The notes beneath the pieces are model-generated. The model was not told the DNA's origin, did no database searches, and worked only from the letters and a program-made list of their open reading frames with translations. Of a stretch of 32,423 bases of DNA, positions 1-7,273 are shown piece by piece. Both the position numbers and the translations under genes were made by a program. This DNA is from Candidatus Rokuibacteriota bacterium. Its GTDB lineage: Bacteria; Methylomirabilota; Methylomirabilia; Rokubacteriales; CSP1-6. Position 1 is the first letter of the stretch, and every line of letters begins with the position of its first letter. The stretch is taken from assembly GCA_005887895.1 (NCBI GenBank), contig VBPC01000144.1, forward strand, positions 1-32,423, given 5' to 3'.

Positions 1-336
1 GACTGCGGCGGCGACGTCGAGCGCCGGTTCTCGCGGGACACGCTGCTGACGAACGTGATGCTCTACTGGGTCACCGGCGCCGTCGGCTCGTCGTTCTGGC
101 CGTACTACGCGCGCCAGCACAGCGCGTGGCCGATCAGCGAGAAGCGGCCGGTCAAGGCGCCGACCGCCTACGCCTCGTTCCCGCGCGAGATCCTGCACCC
201 GCCGCGCGCCTGGGCCGAGCGCGTGTACGACATCCGCCGCTGGACGGCGATGCCGGCCGGCGGCCACTTCGCCGCCCTGGAGGAGCCGGAGGCGCTGGCC
301 GCCGACGTTCGTGCGTTCTTCCGCGGGCTCCGCTGA
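1..336 (+). CDS. Epoxide hydrolase, C-terminal part (5' end outside window)
   Basis: The reading frame is open from the first base and ends with TGA at 334-336, so only the last 111 residues are present. The text resembles the end of alpha/beta-hydrolase epoxide hydrolases of the EHN family: a YWVTG...SSFWPYYAR segment, then PTAYASFPREIL, then WTAMPAGGHFAALEEPEALAADVRAFF. In that family the His of the GGHF motif is the catalytic base that activates water against the alkyl-enzyme ester formed on an epoxide. The nucleophilic Asp and the oxyanion region lie upstream and cannot be checked. The enzyme would be cytoplasmic and probably serves detoxification or catabolism. It converges on the minus-strand gene at 367-855. 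Family call is firm; substrate is unknown. Confidence 0.85.
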   Translation, partial: DCGGDVERRFSRDTLLTNVMLYWVTGAVGSSFWPYYARQHSAWPISEKRPVKAPTAYASFPREILHPPRAWAERVYDIRRWTAMPAGGHFAALEEPEALAADVRAFFRGLR

Positions 337-350
337 CGTTGGCGACCGCG

Positions 351-364
351 GCGCGCCGGCGCGC
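351..364. terminator. 14-bp perfect palindrome between convergent genes
   Basis: GCGCGCCGGCGCGC is a perfect palindrome in the 30-bp gap between two convergent genes. Its position suits a bidirectional transcription stop, but there is no T-run and such GC-only palindromes arise easily at this base composition. Weak call. Confidence 0.25.
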
Positions 365-366
365 GA

Positions 367-855
367 TCAGCGGCCGGTGGTCTTCCAGGTCTCGAAGCCG
401 TCGCGATCGGAGAACGTGAGCGCGGGCGTCCCCTCGCGCGTGAGGTTGAACTCCGCCCGCGGCTTGCCGTTCGTCCCGTAGAACGTCAGCCCCGGCGCGC
501 CGTGGGGCAGCGCGACGAGACCGGCACGGAGCCGGCCGCCCCGCTCGTTCAGCACCAGCAGGGCGGCGCCGTTCTCCACGCCCAGCGTGAGCCGCGGCAT
601 GCTGTCGGCGTCCTTGAAGCGGAGCGCGACCGACTGCTCGCCCTCCACCATCAGCTCGGCCCGCGCGTGGCCGGCGGCGTCGCGCAGCACGAAGCGCTCG
701 GCCTCGACCACGCGGCTCGCGGGCTTCTGCCCCATGAGTGCGACGGCGGCGACCCCGAGCACGCCGCACGCCGCCAGCCGGCGCCAGCGCCGCTCGGAGC
801 GCTCCAGCCGCTCGAGCCGTTGCGCGATCCCCGGGTCGTCCGTCGTGTCGCTCAT
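367..855 (-). CDS. Membrane-anchored repeat protein of unknown function
   Basis: A 162-residue protein. A charged N-terminus (residues 1-26, rich in Arg/Glu, possibly a short coiled coil) is followed by one hydrophobic segment at about 27-42, so it is probably anchored in the inner membrane with most of the chain outside. The rest is made of degenerate units of about 20-25 residues with the look of L-x-D-x-x-G-x-x-R-A-x-L: FVLRDAAGHARAEL, LRFKDADSMPRLTL, LLVLNERGGRLRAGL, LTFYGTNGKPRAEF, LTFSDRDGFE. This suggests a stacked beta structure. The ATG has a good ribosome site (GGAGGAGG upstream). I do not recognise a named family and assign no function. Confidence 0.75.
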   Translation of the reverse strand: MSDTTDDPGIAQRLERLERSERRWRRLAACGVLGVAAVALMGQKPASRVVEAERFVLRDAAGHARAELMVEGEQSVALRFKDADSMPRLTLGVENGAALLVLNERGGRLRAGLVALPHGAPGLTFYGTNGKPRAEFNLTREGTPALTFSDRDGFETWKTTGR

Positions 856-879
856 CGTCCGCCTCCTCCGCCGCCATCC

Positions 880-895
880 GGCGTGCCGGCACGCC
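880..895. repeat. 16-bp perfect palindrome upstream of the repeat protein
   Basis: GGCGTGCCGGCACGCC reads the same on both strands. It lies 25 bp upstream of the ATG of the minus-strand gene at 367-855, inside the 178-bp gap (856-1033) that separates it from the hotdog gene. It could be a repressor site or a terminator stem for the upstream gene. No regulator is encoded beside it. Nothing else was recognised in that gap. Confidence 0.3.
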
Positions 896-1033
896 TCGAG
901 GGAAAAGGCGATGCCAGCAGCAAGCAGAGGGCCAAGCGCCGGAAGCGCGGTTCGCGCGGGGCGCCGCGTCGTCGAGTGACGTCAGGCGGACACGTGAATG
1001 TCAGCGCGACGGCGCCCCGACACCGCGGACAGG

Positions 1034-1861
1034 CTACCGCGCATACCCGGGGAAGACCCGGCGCAATAGCTCGGGCGGGTTGACGGCGAGCATGCCGGCG
1101 GCCAGGCGGCGGGCGGCGCCGCGCACGGCGACGAACGTGATCGCGGCGCTGGCCACCAGGCGGCCGCCGGCGTCGCGTGCGCTGACGGCGGTGTCCCAGT
1201 AGCGCGCGTCGTCGGCGCGCGCGCGGACGGCGGCCCGGGCGCCCGCCACGGTGATCTCGCCGTCGGCCGGCGGCAGGTCGTGCAGCGTCACGCGCAGGTC
1301 GGTCGTCATGCCGGATTCGCCGGTCGCGAGCGCGCCGAGCCAGAATGCCGCCTCGTCGAGCAGCGTCGTGAGCGCCACCGGCGCCAGCGTTCCGTCGGTG
1401 GCGGCGAAGCCGGGCCGCGGCCGCCACGTGCCCCCGACCACCGCGTCGTCGGCACGCAGCCGCGCCCCGAGCCCGAGCGGATTGTCGGTGCCGCACGCGA
1501 AGCACCCGCGCGAGATCGGCAGCGACATCGCCTCCGTCGGCGGCGGCTCGGCGGCGGCGCCGGCGGTGGCGTCGGCCGGCGTGAGCGCGCCCTCGACCAG
1601 CATCGCGCCGCCGTCGCGCAGGGTGAAGGCGTGGCCCGGGCCGGCGCGGTCCACCGTCAGGCGCAGGACGACGCCCAGCGGCACGCGCCGCAGATACTGG
1701 CCGCGCAGCGCGCGCGGACCGCGGCCGCCGGCCACCAGGTCGAAGGCGGCGAGGACGCTGCCGCCGTGCGCGGTGTCGGGCAGCCCCTGGAAGCCCCGGT
1801 CGAGCGTCAGCGTGGTGCCGTCGCCGTCGAGCGCGCGGCGCAGGGCGTCGGTGGTCAGCAT
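1034..1861 (-). CDS. Tandem hotdog-fold protein, PaaI-type thioesterase-like
   Basis: 275 residues that look like two hotdog halves. The N-terminal half (about 10-95) contains GFQGLPDTAHGGSVLAAFD, the helix-start pattern of hotdog proteins. The second half starts at about 115 with RGCFACGTDNPLGLGARL, a signature common in PaaI/YiiD-type hotdog thioesterases. An Ala/Pro/Glu-rich linker (about 96-112) joins them. Hotdog proteins of this kind usually hydrolyse or bind acyl-CoA esters; the substrate cannot be read from sequence. The ATG at 1861 has AAGGAG eight bases upstream. The start lies only about 15 bp from the proposed GTG of the divergent MFS gene, so each promoter must lie within or against the other gene. 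Confidence 0.7.
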   Translation of the reverse strand: MLTTDALRRALDGDGTTLTLDRGFQGLPDTAHGGSVLAAFDLVAGGRGPRALRGQYLRRVPLGVVLRLTVDRAGPGHAFTLRDGGAMLVEGALTPADATAGAAAEPPPTEAMSLPISRGCFACGTDNPLGLGARLRADDAVVGGTWRPRPGFAATDGTLAPVALTTLLDEAAFWLGALATGESGMTTDLRVTLHDLPPADGEITVAGARAAVRARADDARYWDTAVSARDAGGRLVASAAITFVAVRGAARRLAAGMLAVNPPELLRRVFPGYAR

Positions 1862-1876
1862 GCGATACTCCTTCGA

Positions 1877-3046
1877 GTGTCGCCCATTCTAGCGCCCAGC
1901 CCGTTCGTGCGGGCGACGGTGACCAACTTCTTCTTCGCGCTCGCCATGAACGGCTTCGTGCTCCTGCCGCTCTACGTCCAGCAGCTGGGCGGCGGCGCGG
2001 TCGAGATCGGCATCGTCATGGGCCTCTACAGCGCCGTCGGTATCGTCTGCCAGCCGCTGATCGGTCCCTGGGTCGACGTGATCGGTCGCCGACCGTTCAT
2101 GCTGGCCGGCGTCGTCCTCAACCTCGTCTCCTCGCTGCTGGCCGTCCTGCCGGGCGGCGTGCCGCTGCTGGCGCTCGTGCGCGCGGTCCAGGGGATCGCC
2201 TTCTCGATGTTCTTCGTGGCGAGCTTCTCGTACGTCATCGACATCATCCCGCCCGCCCGGCGCGGCTGGGCGCTCGGCATCTACGGCGTGTCGGGCTTCG
2301 TGTCGACGGCGGTGGCGCCGCTGTTCGGCGAGTGGATCATCCGCACCCTGGGCTTCCGCGCGCTGTTCGCGCTGTCGGCGGTGCTCGGGCTCGTCACCGC
2401 CGCGCTGGTGTGGCCGGTGCGCGAGGCCGCGCGGCACAGCACGCTGCCGGCGCGGCTGGCGCCCGGCGCCATGCAGGCGGCGGTGGAGGACCTGCTGCAC
2501 CTGCACATGTTCGTGACGATGTTCTTCGGGCTCGGGTCGGGGACGATCTTCGCGTTCCTGCCGACGTTCGCCGAGGACCTCGGCGTCCGCACGCTGTCGC
2601 TCTTCTACACGGCCTACGCGCTGGCCGCCATCGCGGTCCGCATCGCCGGCGGCCGGCTCATCGACACCCGCGGCCGGCGCGCGGTCATCGTGCCGTCGAT
2701 GTTCGTGCAGGCGGCGTCGACGGGCCTGCTGGCGGCGCTCGGCGCGCTGGTCATCCGCAACAGCGCCACGCCCGTGCTGCCCTCGCTGTTCGTGGCCGGC
2801 CTGCTGTCCGGCGGCGCCCACGGCTTCCTCTATCCGGGCCTGGCGGCGCTGGTGACCGATCACACGCCGGCCGAGCGGCGGGCGGCCGTGGTCGGCCTCT
2901 TCAGCGCGATGTTCCTCACCGGGCAGGCGGCCGGCGCGTTCGCGTTCGGCTACGTCGCCCACGCCGCGGGCTACGAGGCGATGTGGGCCGCGCTCACGCT
3001 GCTGCTCGCCCTCGGCGGCGTGCTCTCGATGCGGCTCGCGCGCTGA
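1877..3046 (+). CDS. MFS transporter
   Basis: About 389 residues and roughly 12 hydrophobic segments, the normal size for a major facilitator permease in the inner membrane. The loop after the second membrane segment reads GPWVDVIGRRPF, the MFS motif A (D-x-x-GRR), and it recurs in the second half as GRLIDTRGRRAVIV, as expected from the internal duplication of the family. The reading frame stays open upstream to 1280, but that stretch lies inside the minus-strand hotdog gene and is Arg/Gln-rich, so I reject it. GTG at 1877 puts a short tail before the first membrane segment; GTG 1907 and GTG 1919 are alternatives. The substrate is unknown; drug or metabolite efflux is plausible by family. Confidence 0.85.
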   Translation: MSPILAPSPFVRATVTNFFFALAMNGFVLLPLYVQQLGGGAVEIGIVMGLYSAVGIVCQPLIGPWVDVIGRRPFMLAGVVLNLVSSLLAVLPGGVPLLALVRAVQGIAFSMFFVASFSYVIDIIPPARRGWALGIYGVSGFVSTAVAPLFGEWIIRTLGFRALFALSAVLGLVTAALVWPVREAARHSTLPARLAPGAMQAAVEDLLHLHMFVTMFFGLGSGTIFAFLPTFAEDLGVRTLSLFYTAYALAAIAVRIAGGRLIDTRGRRAVIVPSMFVQAASTGLLAALGALVIRNSATPVLPSLFVAGLLSGGAHGFLYPGLAALVTDHTPAERRAAVVGLFSAMFLTGQAAGAFAFGYVAHAAGYEAMWAALTLLLALGGVLSMRLAR

Positions 3047-3128
3047 CCGGCGGCTGGCGGGCCGACCGCGCAGTATACTGGGCTGCCGGGCCGCGCGCGG
3101 CCGAGCCTGCACCCGAGGGCGATCATCC

Positions 3129-3668
3129 ATGACTACCTCGAGTCGTATCGGAGGCATCGCGCTGTTGACGCTCCTCGTCGCCGCCGCGCCGGAGCGCGCG
3201 CAGCTCGCCCCCCGCGGCGGGGACGTCGCGCCGCGAGCGATCGGCCCCCAGGAGGCGGAGGTGGTCGCGGTCGTGATGGATGCGCGGACGGAGACGCCGG
3301 CCGTCGTGCTGGAGGGCAAGCGCGACCATCGGCGGCTCGCGATGGCGATCGGGGCGGCCGAGGCCACCGGCATCGCCGTCCCGCTCCACGGCATCACGCC
3401 CCCGCGCCCGCTGACCCACGATCTCTTCCTCACGCTGTTCGGGCGGCTCCAGGTCTCGCTGACGCGGGTGGTCATCACCGACCTGCGCGACGACATCTAC
3501 TACGCGACCGTTCATCTCGCCGGCGCCGGCGGCGAGCTCACGCTCGACTCGCGCCCCTCCGACGCGATCGCGCTGGCGATCCGGGCCCACGTGCCGGTCC
3601 TGGTCGAGGACCGCGTGTTCGACAAGGGCGGCGTTGACGGCGCCGCGCCGCGCCGACCGCACATCTGA
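3129..3668 (+). CDS. DUF151 / bifunctional nuclease-family protein with signal peptide
   Basis: 179 residues. Residues 1-30 form a likely export signal or anchor (basic start, then ALLTLLVAAAPERAQ). Residues about 43-165 match the whole DUF151 (bifunctional nuclease, BFN) domain: LAMAIGAAEATGIAVPL, then PPRPLTHDLF, then VVITDLRDDIYYATVHL, and the hallmark DSRPSDAIALAIR. Members have been reported to have DNase/RNase activity, but many are uncharacterised. The TGA overlaps the ATG of the AAA ATPase by one base (TGATG), so the two are probably translated together. That pairing is odd, because this protein appears exported while the ATPase is cytoplasmic. A TATACT hexamer at 3074-3079 could be its -10 box, but no good -35 is seen. 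Confidence 0.85.
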   Translation: MTTSSRIGGIALLTLLVAAAPERAQLAPRGGDVAPRAIGPQEAEVVAVVMDARTETPAVVLEGKRDHRRLAMAIGAAEATGIAVPLHGITPPRPLTHDLFLTLFGRLQVSLTRVVITDLRDDIYYATVHLAGAGGELTLDSRPSDAIALAIRAHVPVLVEDRVFDKGGVDGAAPRRPHI

Positions 3669-4609
3669 TGTCGCGCCTGCCCGCCGACGACCTACAGTGG
3701 GCGCTGCAGCGCCGGCTCGAGGACGTCTTCGCCAAGCTCGGCGAGAAGTTCGGCGATCTCACCGGGCGGGTGGAGACCGAGATCCATCCCGACGTCTCGT
3801 TCGACGACGTCGGAGGGCTGCAGGCCGCCAAGGACTTGCTGCGCGGCTTCACGCTGGCGCTGCGCAGCCCCGAGTCCTACGCGCGGTGGGGGATCCCGCC
3901 GCCCAAGGGCGTGCTGCTCTACGGACCGCCCGGCACCGGCAAGTCCAAGCTGGCCCGCGCGCTGGCCACCGCGGCCGGCGCGATCTTCTATCACGTGAAG
4001 CTGCTGAACCTCACCTCGAAGTTCGGAGCGAACACGGGCGAGCTGCTGCAGGAGATCCTGAGGATCGCCGGCGGCGAGGGCCGGGCGGTGCTGTTCCTCG
4101 ACGAGGCCGAGGCCCTGTCGCTCGAGCACCTGCTGCCGCCGCCGGCCGCGCGCGAGGCCAGCGCGCGGCTGGTCGCCGCGCTGTGCGAGAAGCTCGACGC
4201 GCTGCGGGCGGACGGCCGCGTGCTGGTGGTGGGCGCCACCAGCCGCACCGATGCCGTGGACGCCGAGCTGGTCGCGCCGGGACGGCTCGATCACCTCGTG
4301 GAGGTGCCGCTGCCGGATGCCGAGGCGCAGCGCGAGATCCTGGAGCTGATGCGCGCCCGCGCCGAGCGCAATGCCGGGCGCGCCCTGTTCGAGACGATCG
4401 ACTATCGCAAGGTGCTGCCGTTGATGGGCGGCATGAGCGGCGCCGACATCTCGGAGATCATCCGCCGCGCGCTCGAGACCAAGGTCCACCACGCCGGCGC
4501 CGGCACCGAGCCGGGGCTGGTGACGACCGACGATCTGCTGGTGTCGATCGACGCGTACAAGCGGGTGCGGGGGGTCGTCGAAAAAATCCGCTACGGCCAG
4601 TACCTCTGA
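3668..4609 (+). CDS. AAA-family ATPase (Vps4/FtsH-type AAA core)
   Basis: 313 residues holding one AAA module. Residues 43-50 (VSFDDVGG) form the usual AAA lead-in. Walker A is GPPGTGKS at 86-93 and Walker B is VLFLDEAEA at 141-149. The sensor-1 stretch GATSRTD (189-195) has Ser/Thr where most AAA proteins have Asn. The second region of homology holds APGRLDHLVEVPLPD with R206 as candidate arginine finger, and MSGADISEIIRRA (255-267) is the sensor-2 helix. There is no protease or membrane domain, so it is likely a hexameric cytoplasmic remodeller whose client is set by the short N-terminus (1-40, helical). It is translationally coupled to the DUF151 gene. The client is unknown. Confidence 0.88.
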   Translation: MSRLPADDLQWALQRRLEDVFAKLGEKFGDLTGRVETEIHPDVSFDDVGGLQAAKDLLRGFTLALRSPESYARWGIPPPKGVLLYGPPGTGKSKLARALATAAGAIFYHVKLLNLTSKFGANTGELLQEILRIAGGEGRAVLFLDEAEALSLEHLLPPPAAREASARLVAALCEKLDALRADGRVLVVGATSRTDAVDAELVAPGRLDHLVEVPLPDAEAQREILELMRARAERNAGRALFETIDYRKVLPLMGGMSGADISEIIRRALETKVHHAGAGTEPGLVTTDDLLVSIDAYKRVRGVVEKIRYGQYL

Positions 4610-4611
4610 TC

Positions 4612-4754
4612 AGGCCGATGAAAAACGGCCATCGGCGACGTTTCGTCGGAGGGGGTCTCGATGACCCCCTCCGAGGCCTCCCCCAGAACTTGCGCGGGCG
4701 AAGCCCGCGCTCGAAGCGGTCGACCCATGACATCTGGCCATTTTTGATCGGCCT
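4612..4754. repeat. 143-bp element with terminal inverted repeats and three internal hairpins
   Basis: The ends are inverted copies of about 20 bp: AGGCCGATGAAAAACGGCCA (4612-4631) against the complement of 4735-4754, with 18 of 20 positions matching. Inside are three perfect stems: CGACG-TTT-CGTCG (4636-4648); a 12-bp stem at 4646-4657 with 4663-4674 around the loop TCGAT; and GCGCGGGC-GAA-GCCCGCGC (4692-4710). It begins two bases after the AAA gene stop and ends 51 bp before the thioesterase start. It has no coding look. Possible natures: a MITE/REP-like dispersed repeat, a structured RNA, or a terminator cluster. I favour a dispersed repeat, unproven from one copy. Confidence 0.6.
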
Positions 4755-4805
4755 ACTGCGGCGCGAGGTTTTTGAAGCACGAGGCGTTGGACGGTTCGTC
4801 TCCCG

Positions 4806-5210
4806 ATGATTTCGACGGCGAAGGTGAGGGTGCGGTATCAGGAGACGGATTGTATGAAGGTCGTGTATTACGGACATTATTTGACGTACTTCGAGGTGGG
4901 GCGTGTGGAGTTCCTGCGGCAGCAGGGGATTCCGATCTCCGAGGTCGATCAGAAGGTCCACCTGCCGGTCGTGGAGGCCACGGTCCGCTACGTGCGGCCG
5001 GCACGGCTGGACGATCTTCTCGACGTGCGCTGCTGGGTCAGCGAGCGCAAGCGCGCGAGCTTCCGCTTCGCCTATGAGATCCTCAACGAGCGCGGCGAAA
5101 CCGTGGCGTCGGGCGCGACGCTCCACGCCTGCTGGGACCCGGCGACCAGCAGGATGATCGCGGTCCCCGACTGGCTGGTGGCGATCATGCCGGTGGTCGA
5201 CCGCGCCTGA
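4806..5210 (+). CDS. Acyl-CoA thioesterase, YbgC/FadM family
   Basis: 134 residues, the standard length for a single-domain 4-hydroxybenzoyl-CoA thioesterase-like hotdog enzyme. The N-terminus RVRYQETDCMKVVYYGHYLTYFEVGRVEFL carries the YbgC signature Y-x-x-TD...VVY...Y-x-x-YFE-x-x-R, in which D15 is the catalytic aspartate position. The later VRYVRPARLDDLLDV and FAYEILNERGETVASGATLHAC are the expected core strands. It should hydrolyse acyl-CoA thioesters in the cytoplasm. In E. coli ybgC is the first gene of the tol operon; here it stands about 10 kb or more from the tol cluster and follows the hairpin element. Confidence 0.9.
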   Translation: MISTAKVRVRYQETDCMKVVYYGHYLTYFEVGRVEFLRQQGIPISEVDQKVHLPVVEATVRYVRPARLDDLLDVRCWVSERKRASFRFAYEILNERGETVASGATLHACWDPATSRMIAVPDWLVAIMPVVDRA

Positions 5211-5221
5211 ACGCCCGATTG

Positions 5222-5227
5222 TAAAAT
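5222..5227 (+). promoter_or_regulatory. Possible -10 box before the histidine kinase
   Basis: TAAAAT stands out in an otherwise GC-rich gap, 71 bp upstream of the kinase start. The only -35 candidate, TCGACC at 5197-5202, matches four of six positions with a long 19-bp spacer. Weak. Confidence 0.3.
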
Positions 5228-5298
5228 CTCTATCGGCACCGGGGCGGCGCCCATTTCCGCTGGCGCGCCTGGGACCTCGCGCGTACCATGCAGGGACG

Positions 5299-7251
5299 TT
5301 GTCGCGTCAGAAGTCGCTGCTCCGTTCCGCGGTGCTCGGTCCGTACGGCATCTCGATCCTCGCCGTCGTCGTCGCCGCGCTGGTCCGCGTCGCGCTCGAG
5401 CCGTTGTGGGGCGCGCGACTGCCGTTCTTCACCTTCTACCCGGCCGTCATGCTCGCCGCGTGGTGCTGCGGCTTCCGGGCGGGCATCGTGGCGACGCTGG
5501 GCTCGGCCATCGTGGTCGACTACTTCTGGCTGGAGTCGCTGTTCGAGATCACCGGCCGCGACGTCGGCGAGGTGGTGGCCATGTGCCTCTTCGTCGTGGT
5601 GGGCGTGGCGATCTCGCTGGCCAGCGAGTCCGCCCATCGCTACCACCGCCGCCTGGAGGCGACCGCCGCCGCCGAGCGGCGACTGCTGCAGGAGCGGATG
5701 GCGCTGCTGGAGTGCATGGCCCAGGGCCTGTTCGGCATGGACCGCGACGGGCGCTGCACGTTCATGAACCGGGCGAGCGGCGAGATGCTCGGCTGGCGCC
5801 CCGAGGAAGCCCTCGGGCGCGACATGCACGAGCTGTTGCACCCGCGCCGCGCCGACGGCCAGCCGTGCCCGCGCGACCAGTGCGCGATCTTTCGCGCTGT
5901 CGAGGACTCGGTGGCGGCCGTCGTCGCCGACGACATCGTCTGGCGCCGTGACGGGACCTCGTTCCCGGCCGAGTACTCCGCCCAGCCGCTCCTCGTCGAC
6001 GGCCGGCCGGTCGGCACCATCGTCGCCCTCGGCGATCTCACGCAGCGGCGCCACGCCGAGGCCGAGATCGGCCGGCTGCTCGCGGCCGAGCGGGCCGCCC
6101 GCGCCGACGCCGAGGCGGCCAACCGCGCCAAGGACGAGTTCCTGGCCGTGCTCTCGCACGAGCTGCGCACGCCGCTCACGGCGATGCTGGGGTGGATCGC
6201 GCTGTTGCGGCCGGGTCGGCTGCCGGCCGATCGCACCCGCTATGCCCTCGACGTCATCGACCGCAACGCCCGCATGCAGGCCCAGCTCATCAACGATCTC
6301 CTCGACGTCTCGCGCATCGTCGCTGGCAAGATGGAGTTCGACCGGTCGTCGGTGGACCTGGCCGGCGTCGTCACCCGCGTGCTGGAGAGCGCCCAGCGCG
6401 AGGCGGAGGCCAAGCGCATCCACGTGACCACCGCCATCGACCCGGCGGCGGCGCCGGTGCTGGGCGACGTCACCCGTCTGGAGCAGGTGGTCGGCAACAT
6501 CCTGGCCAACGCCCTCAAGTTCACGCCGGCCGAGGGGCGCGTGCACGTGTCGCTCGACCGTCACCGCGGCCGGGCGCGCCTGCGCGTCACCGATTCGGGG
6601 CCGGGAATCGCGCCCGAGGTGCTGCCGCACGTGTTCGAGCGGTTCCGGCAGGCCGAGAGCAGCAGCCGCCGCCGCCACGAGGGCCTCGGCCTGGGCCTCG
6701 CCATCGTGCGCCACCTGGTCGAGACGCACGCCGGGACGGTGCGCGCCGAGAACGGTCGCGACGCCGGCGCCACCTTCACGGTGGAGTTGCCGCTGCTGGC
6801 GATCTCGCGGCGGCCGGAGCCGCCGGCCGTCGTGGAGCCGCGCGAGCCAGCGGCCGTCCGGCTCGACGAGCTGACGGTGCTGCTGGTCGAGGACCACGCC
6901 GACTCCCGCGAGACGATCGCGCTGACGCTCGAGTCGTGCGGGGCCGAGGTGATCGCGGTGCCGGCCGTCGCCGATGCGCTGTCCGTGTTGCGTGAGCGCG
7001 CGGTCGACGTGCTGGTGAGCGACCTCGGAATGCCCGGCGCCGACGGCTTCGACCTGATCCGCCGGGTGCGCTGGCAGGAGGAGCGGGGCGGCCGCTCGCG
7101 GCTGCCGGCCATCGCCCTCACGGCGTACGCCAGCGCGGAGGACCGCGAGCGGGCGCTGGCGGCCGGCTACGACGGCCACATCGCCAAGCCGGTCGACGCC
7201 GAGGAGCTGTGCACGGCGCTGACGCGGCTGACGCCGAAGACTCGGGTATAA
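5299..7251 (+). CDS. Hybrid sensor histidine kinase (DUF4118-like membrane part, PAS, HisKA, HATPase, REC)
   Basis: 650 residues. Hydrophobic segments at about 17-40, 43-58, 60-75 and 90-108 resemble the KdpD/DUF4118 membrane module. A short coiled coil (113-135) leads to a PAS domain (about 132-250). The HisKA box is AVLSHELRTPLTAMLGW with phospho-accepting H287. The ATPase domain shows the N box NILANALKF (400-408), DSGPGIAP (432-439) and GLGLGLAIV (462-470). A receiver domain follows (526-645) with acidic pocket E531/D532, phospho-acceptor D575 in VSDLGMPG and K630. It should autophosphorylate on H287 and pass phosphate to D575. No separate output regulator is nearby, so the downstream target is unknown. 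The start is TTG at 5299; no ATG in this frame precedes the membrane segments. Confidence 0.9.
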   Translation: MSRQKSLLRSAVLGPYGISILAVVVAALVRVALEPLWGARLPFFTFYPAVMLAAWCCGFRAGIVATLGSAIVVDYFWLESLFEITGRDVGEVVAMCLFVVVGVAISLASESAHRYHRRLEATAAAERRLLQERMALLECMAQGLFGMDRDGRCTFMNRASGEMLGWRPEEALGRDMHELLHPRRADGQPCPRDQCAIFRAVEDSVAAVVADDIVWRRDGTSFPAEYSAQPLLVDGRPVGTIVALGDLTQRRHAEAEIGRLLAAERAARADAEAANRAKDEFLAVLSHELRTPLTAMLGWIALLRPGRLPADRTRYALDVIDRNARMQAQLINDLLDVSRIVAGKMEFDRSSVDLAGVVTRVLESAQREAEAKRIHVTTAIDPAAAPVLGDVTRLEQVVGNILANALKFTPAEGRVHVSLDRHRGRARLRVTDSGPGIAPEVLPHVFERFRQAESSSRRRHEGLGLGLAIVRHLVETHAGTVRAENGRDAGATFTVELPLLAISRRPEPPAVVEPREPAAVRLDELTVLLVEDHADSRETIALTLESCGAEVIAVPAVADALSVLRERAVDVLVSDLGMPGADGFDLIRRVRWQEERGGRSRLPAIALTAYASAEDRERALAAGYDGHIAKPVDAEELCTALTRLTPKTRV

Positions 7252-7252
7252 T
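7247..7252 (+). promoter_or_regulatory. Possible -10 box of the Gld-like ABC operon
   Basis: A consensus TATAAT overlaps the stop codon of the histidine kinase and lies 21 bp upstream of the ABC ATPase ATG. No convincing -35 sits at 16-18 bp spacing. It may be coincidental, since TAA is the kinase stop codon. Confidence 0.35.
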
Positions 7253-7273
7253 AGCCAGCCGGTTCGGCCCGAT

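Noticed and set aside
852..1033. Small Cys-containing protein on the minus strand (ACPRCRGAVALTFTCPPDV)
   Set aside because: The Cys spacing hints at a zinc ribbon, but the rest is Arg/Pro-rich with no start or ribosome site; probably part of a shadow frame.
1280..1876. Upstream extension of the MFS gene
   Set aside because: It overlaps the divergent hotdog gene and is Arg-rich without membrane character.
1889..3496. 535-codon open frame on the minus strand
   Set aside because: It lies opposite the MFS and DUF151 genes and is an Arg/His/Gln/Asp-rich string typical of antisense shadows in high-GC DNA.
7247..7252. TATAAT as a firm promoter
   Set aside because: Kept only as a weak feature: it overlaps the kinase stop codon and has no matching -35.
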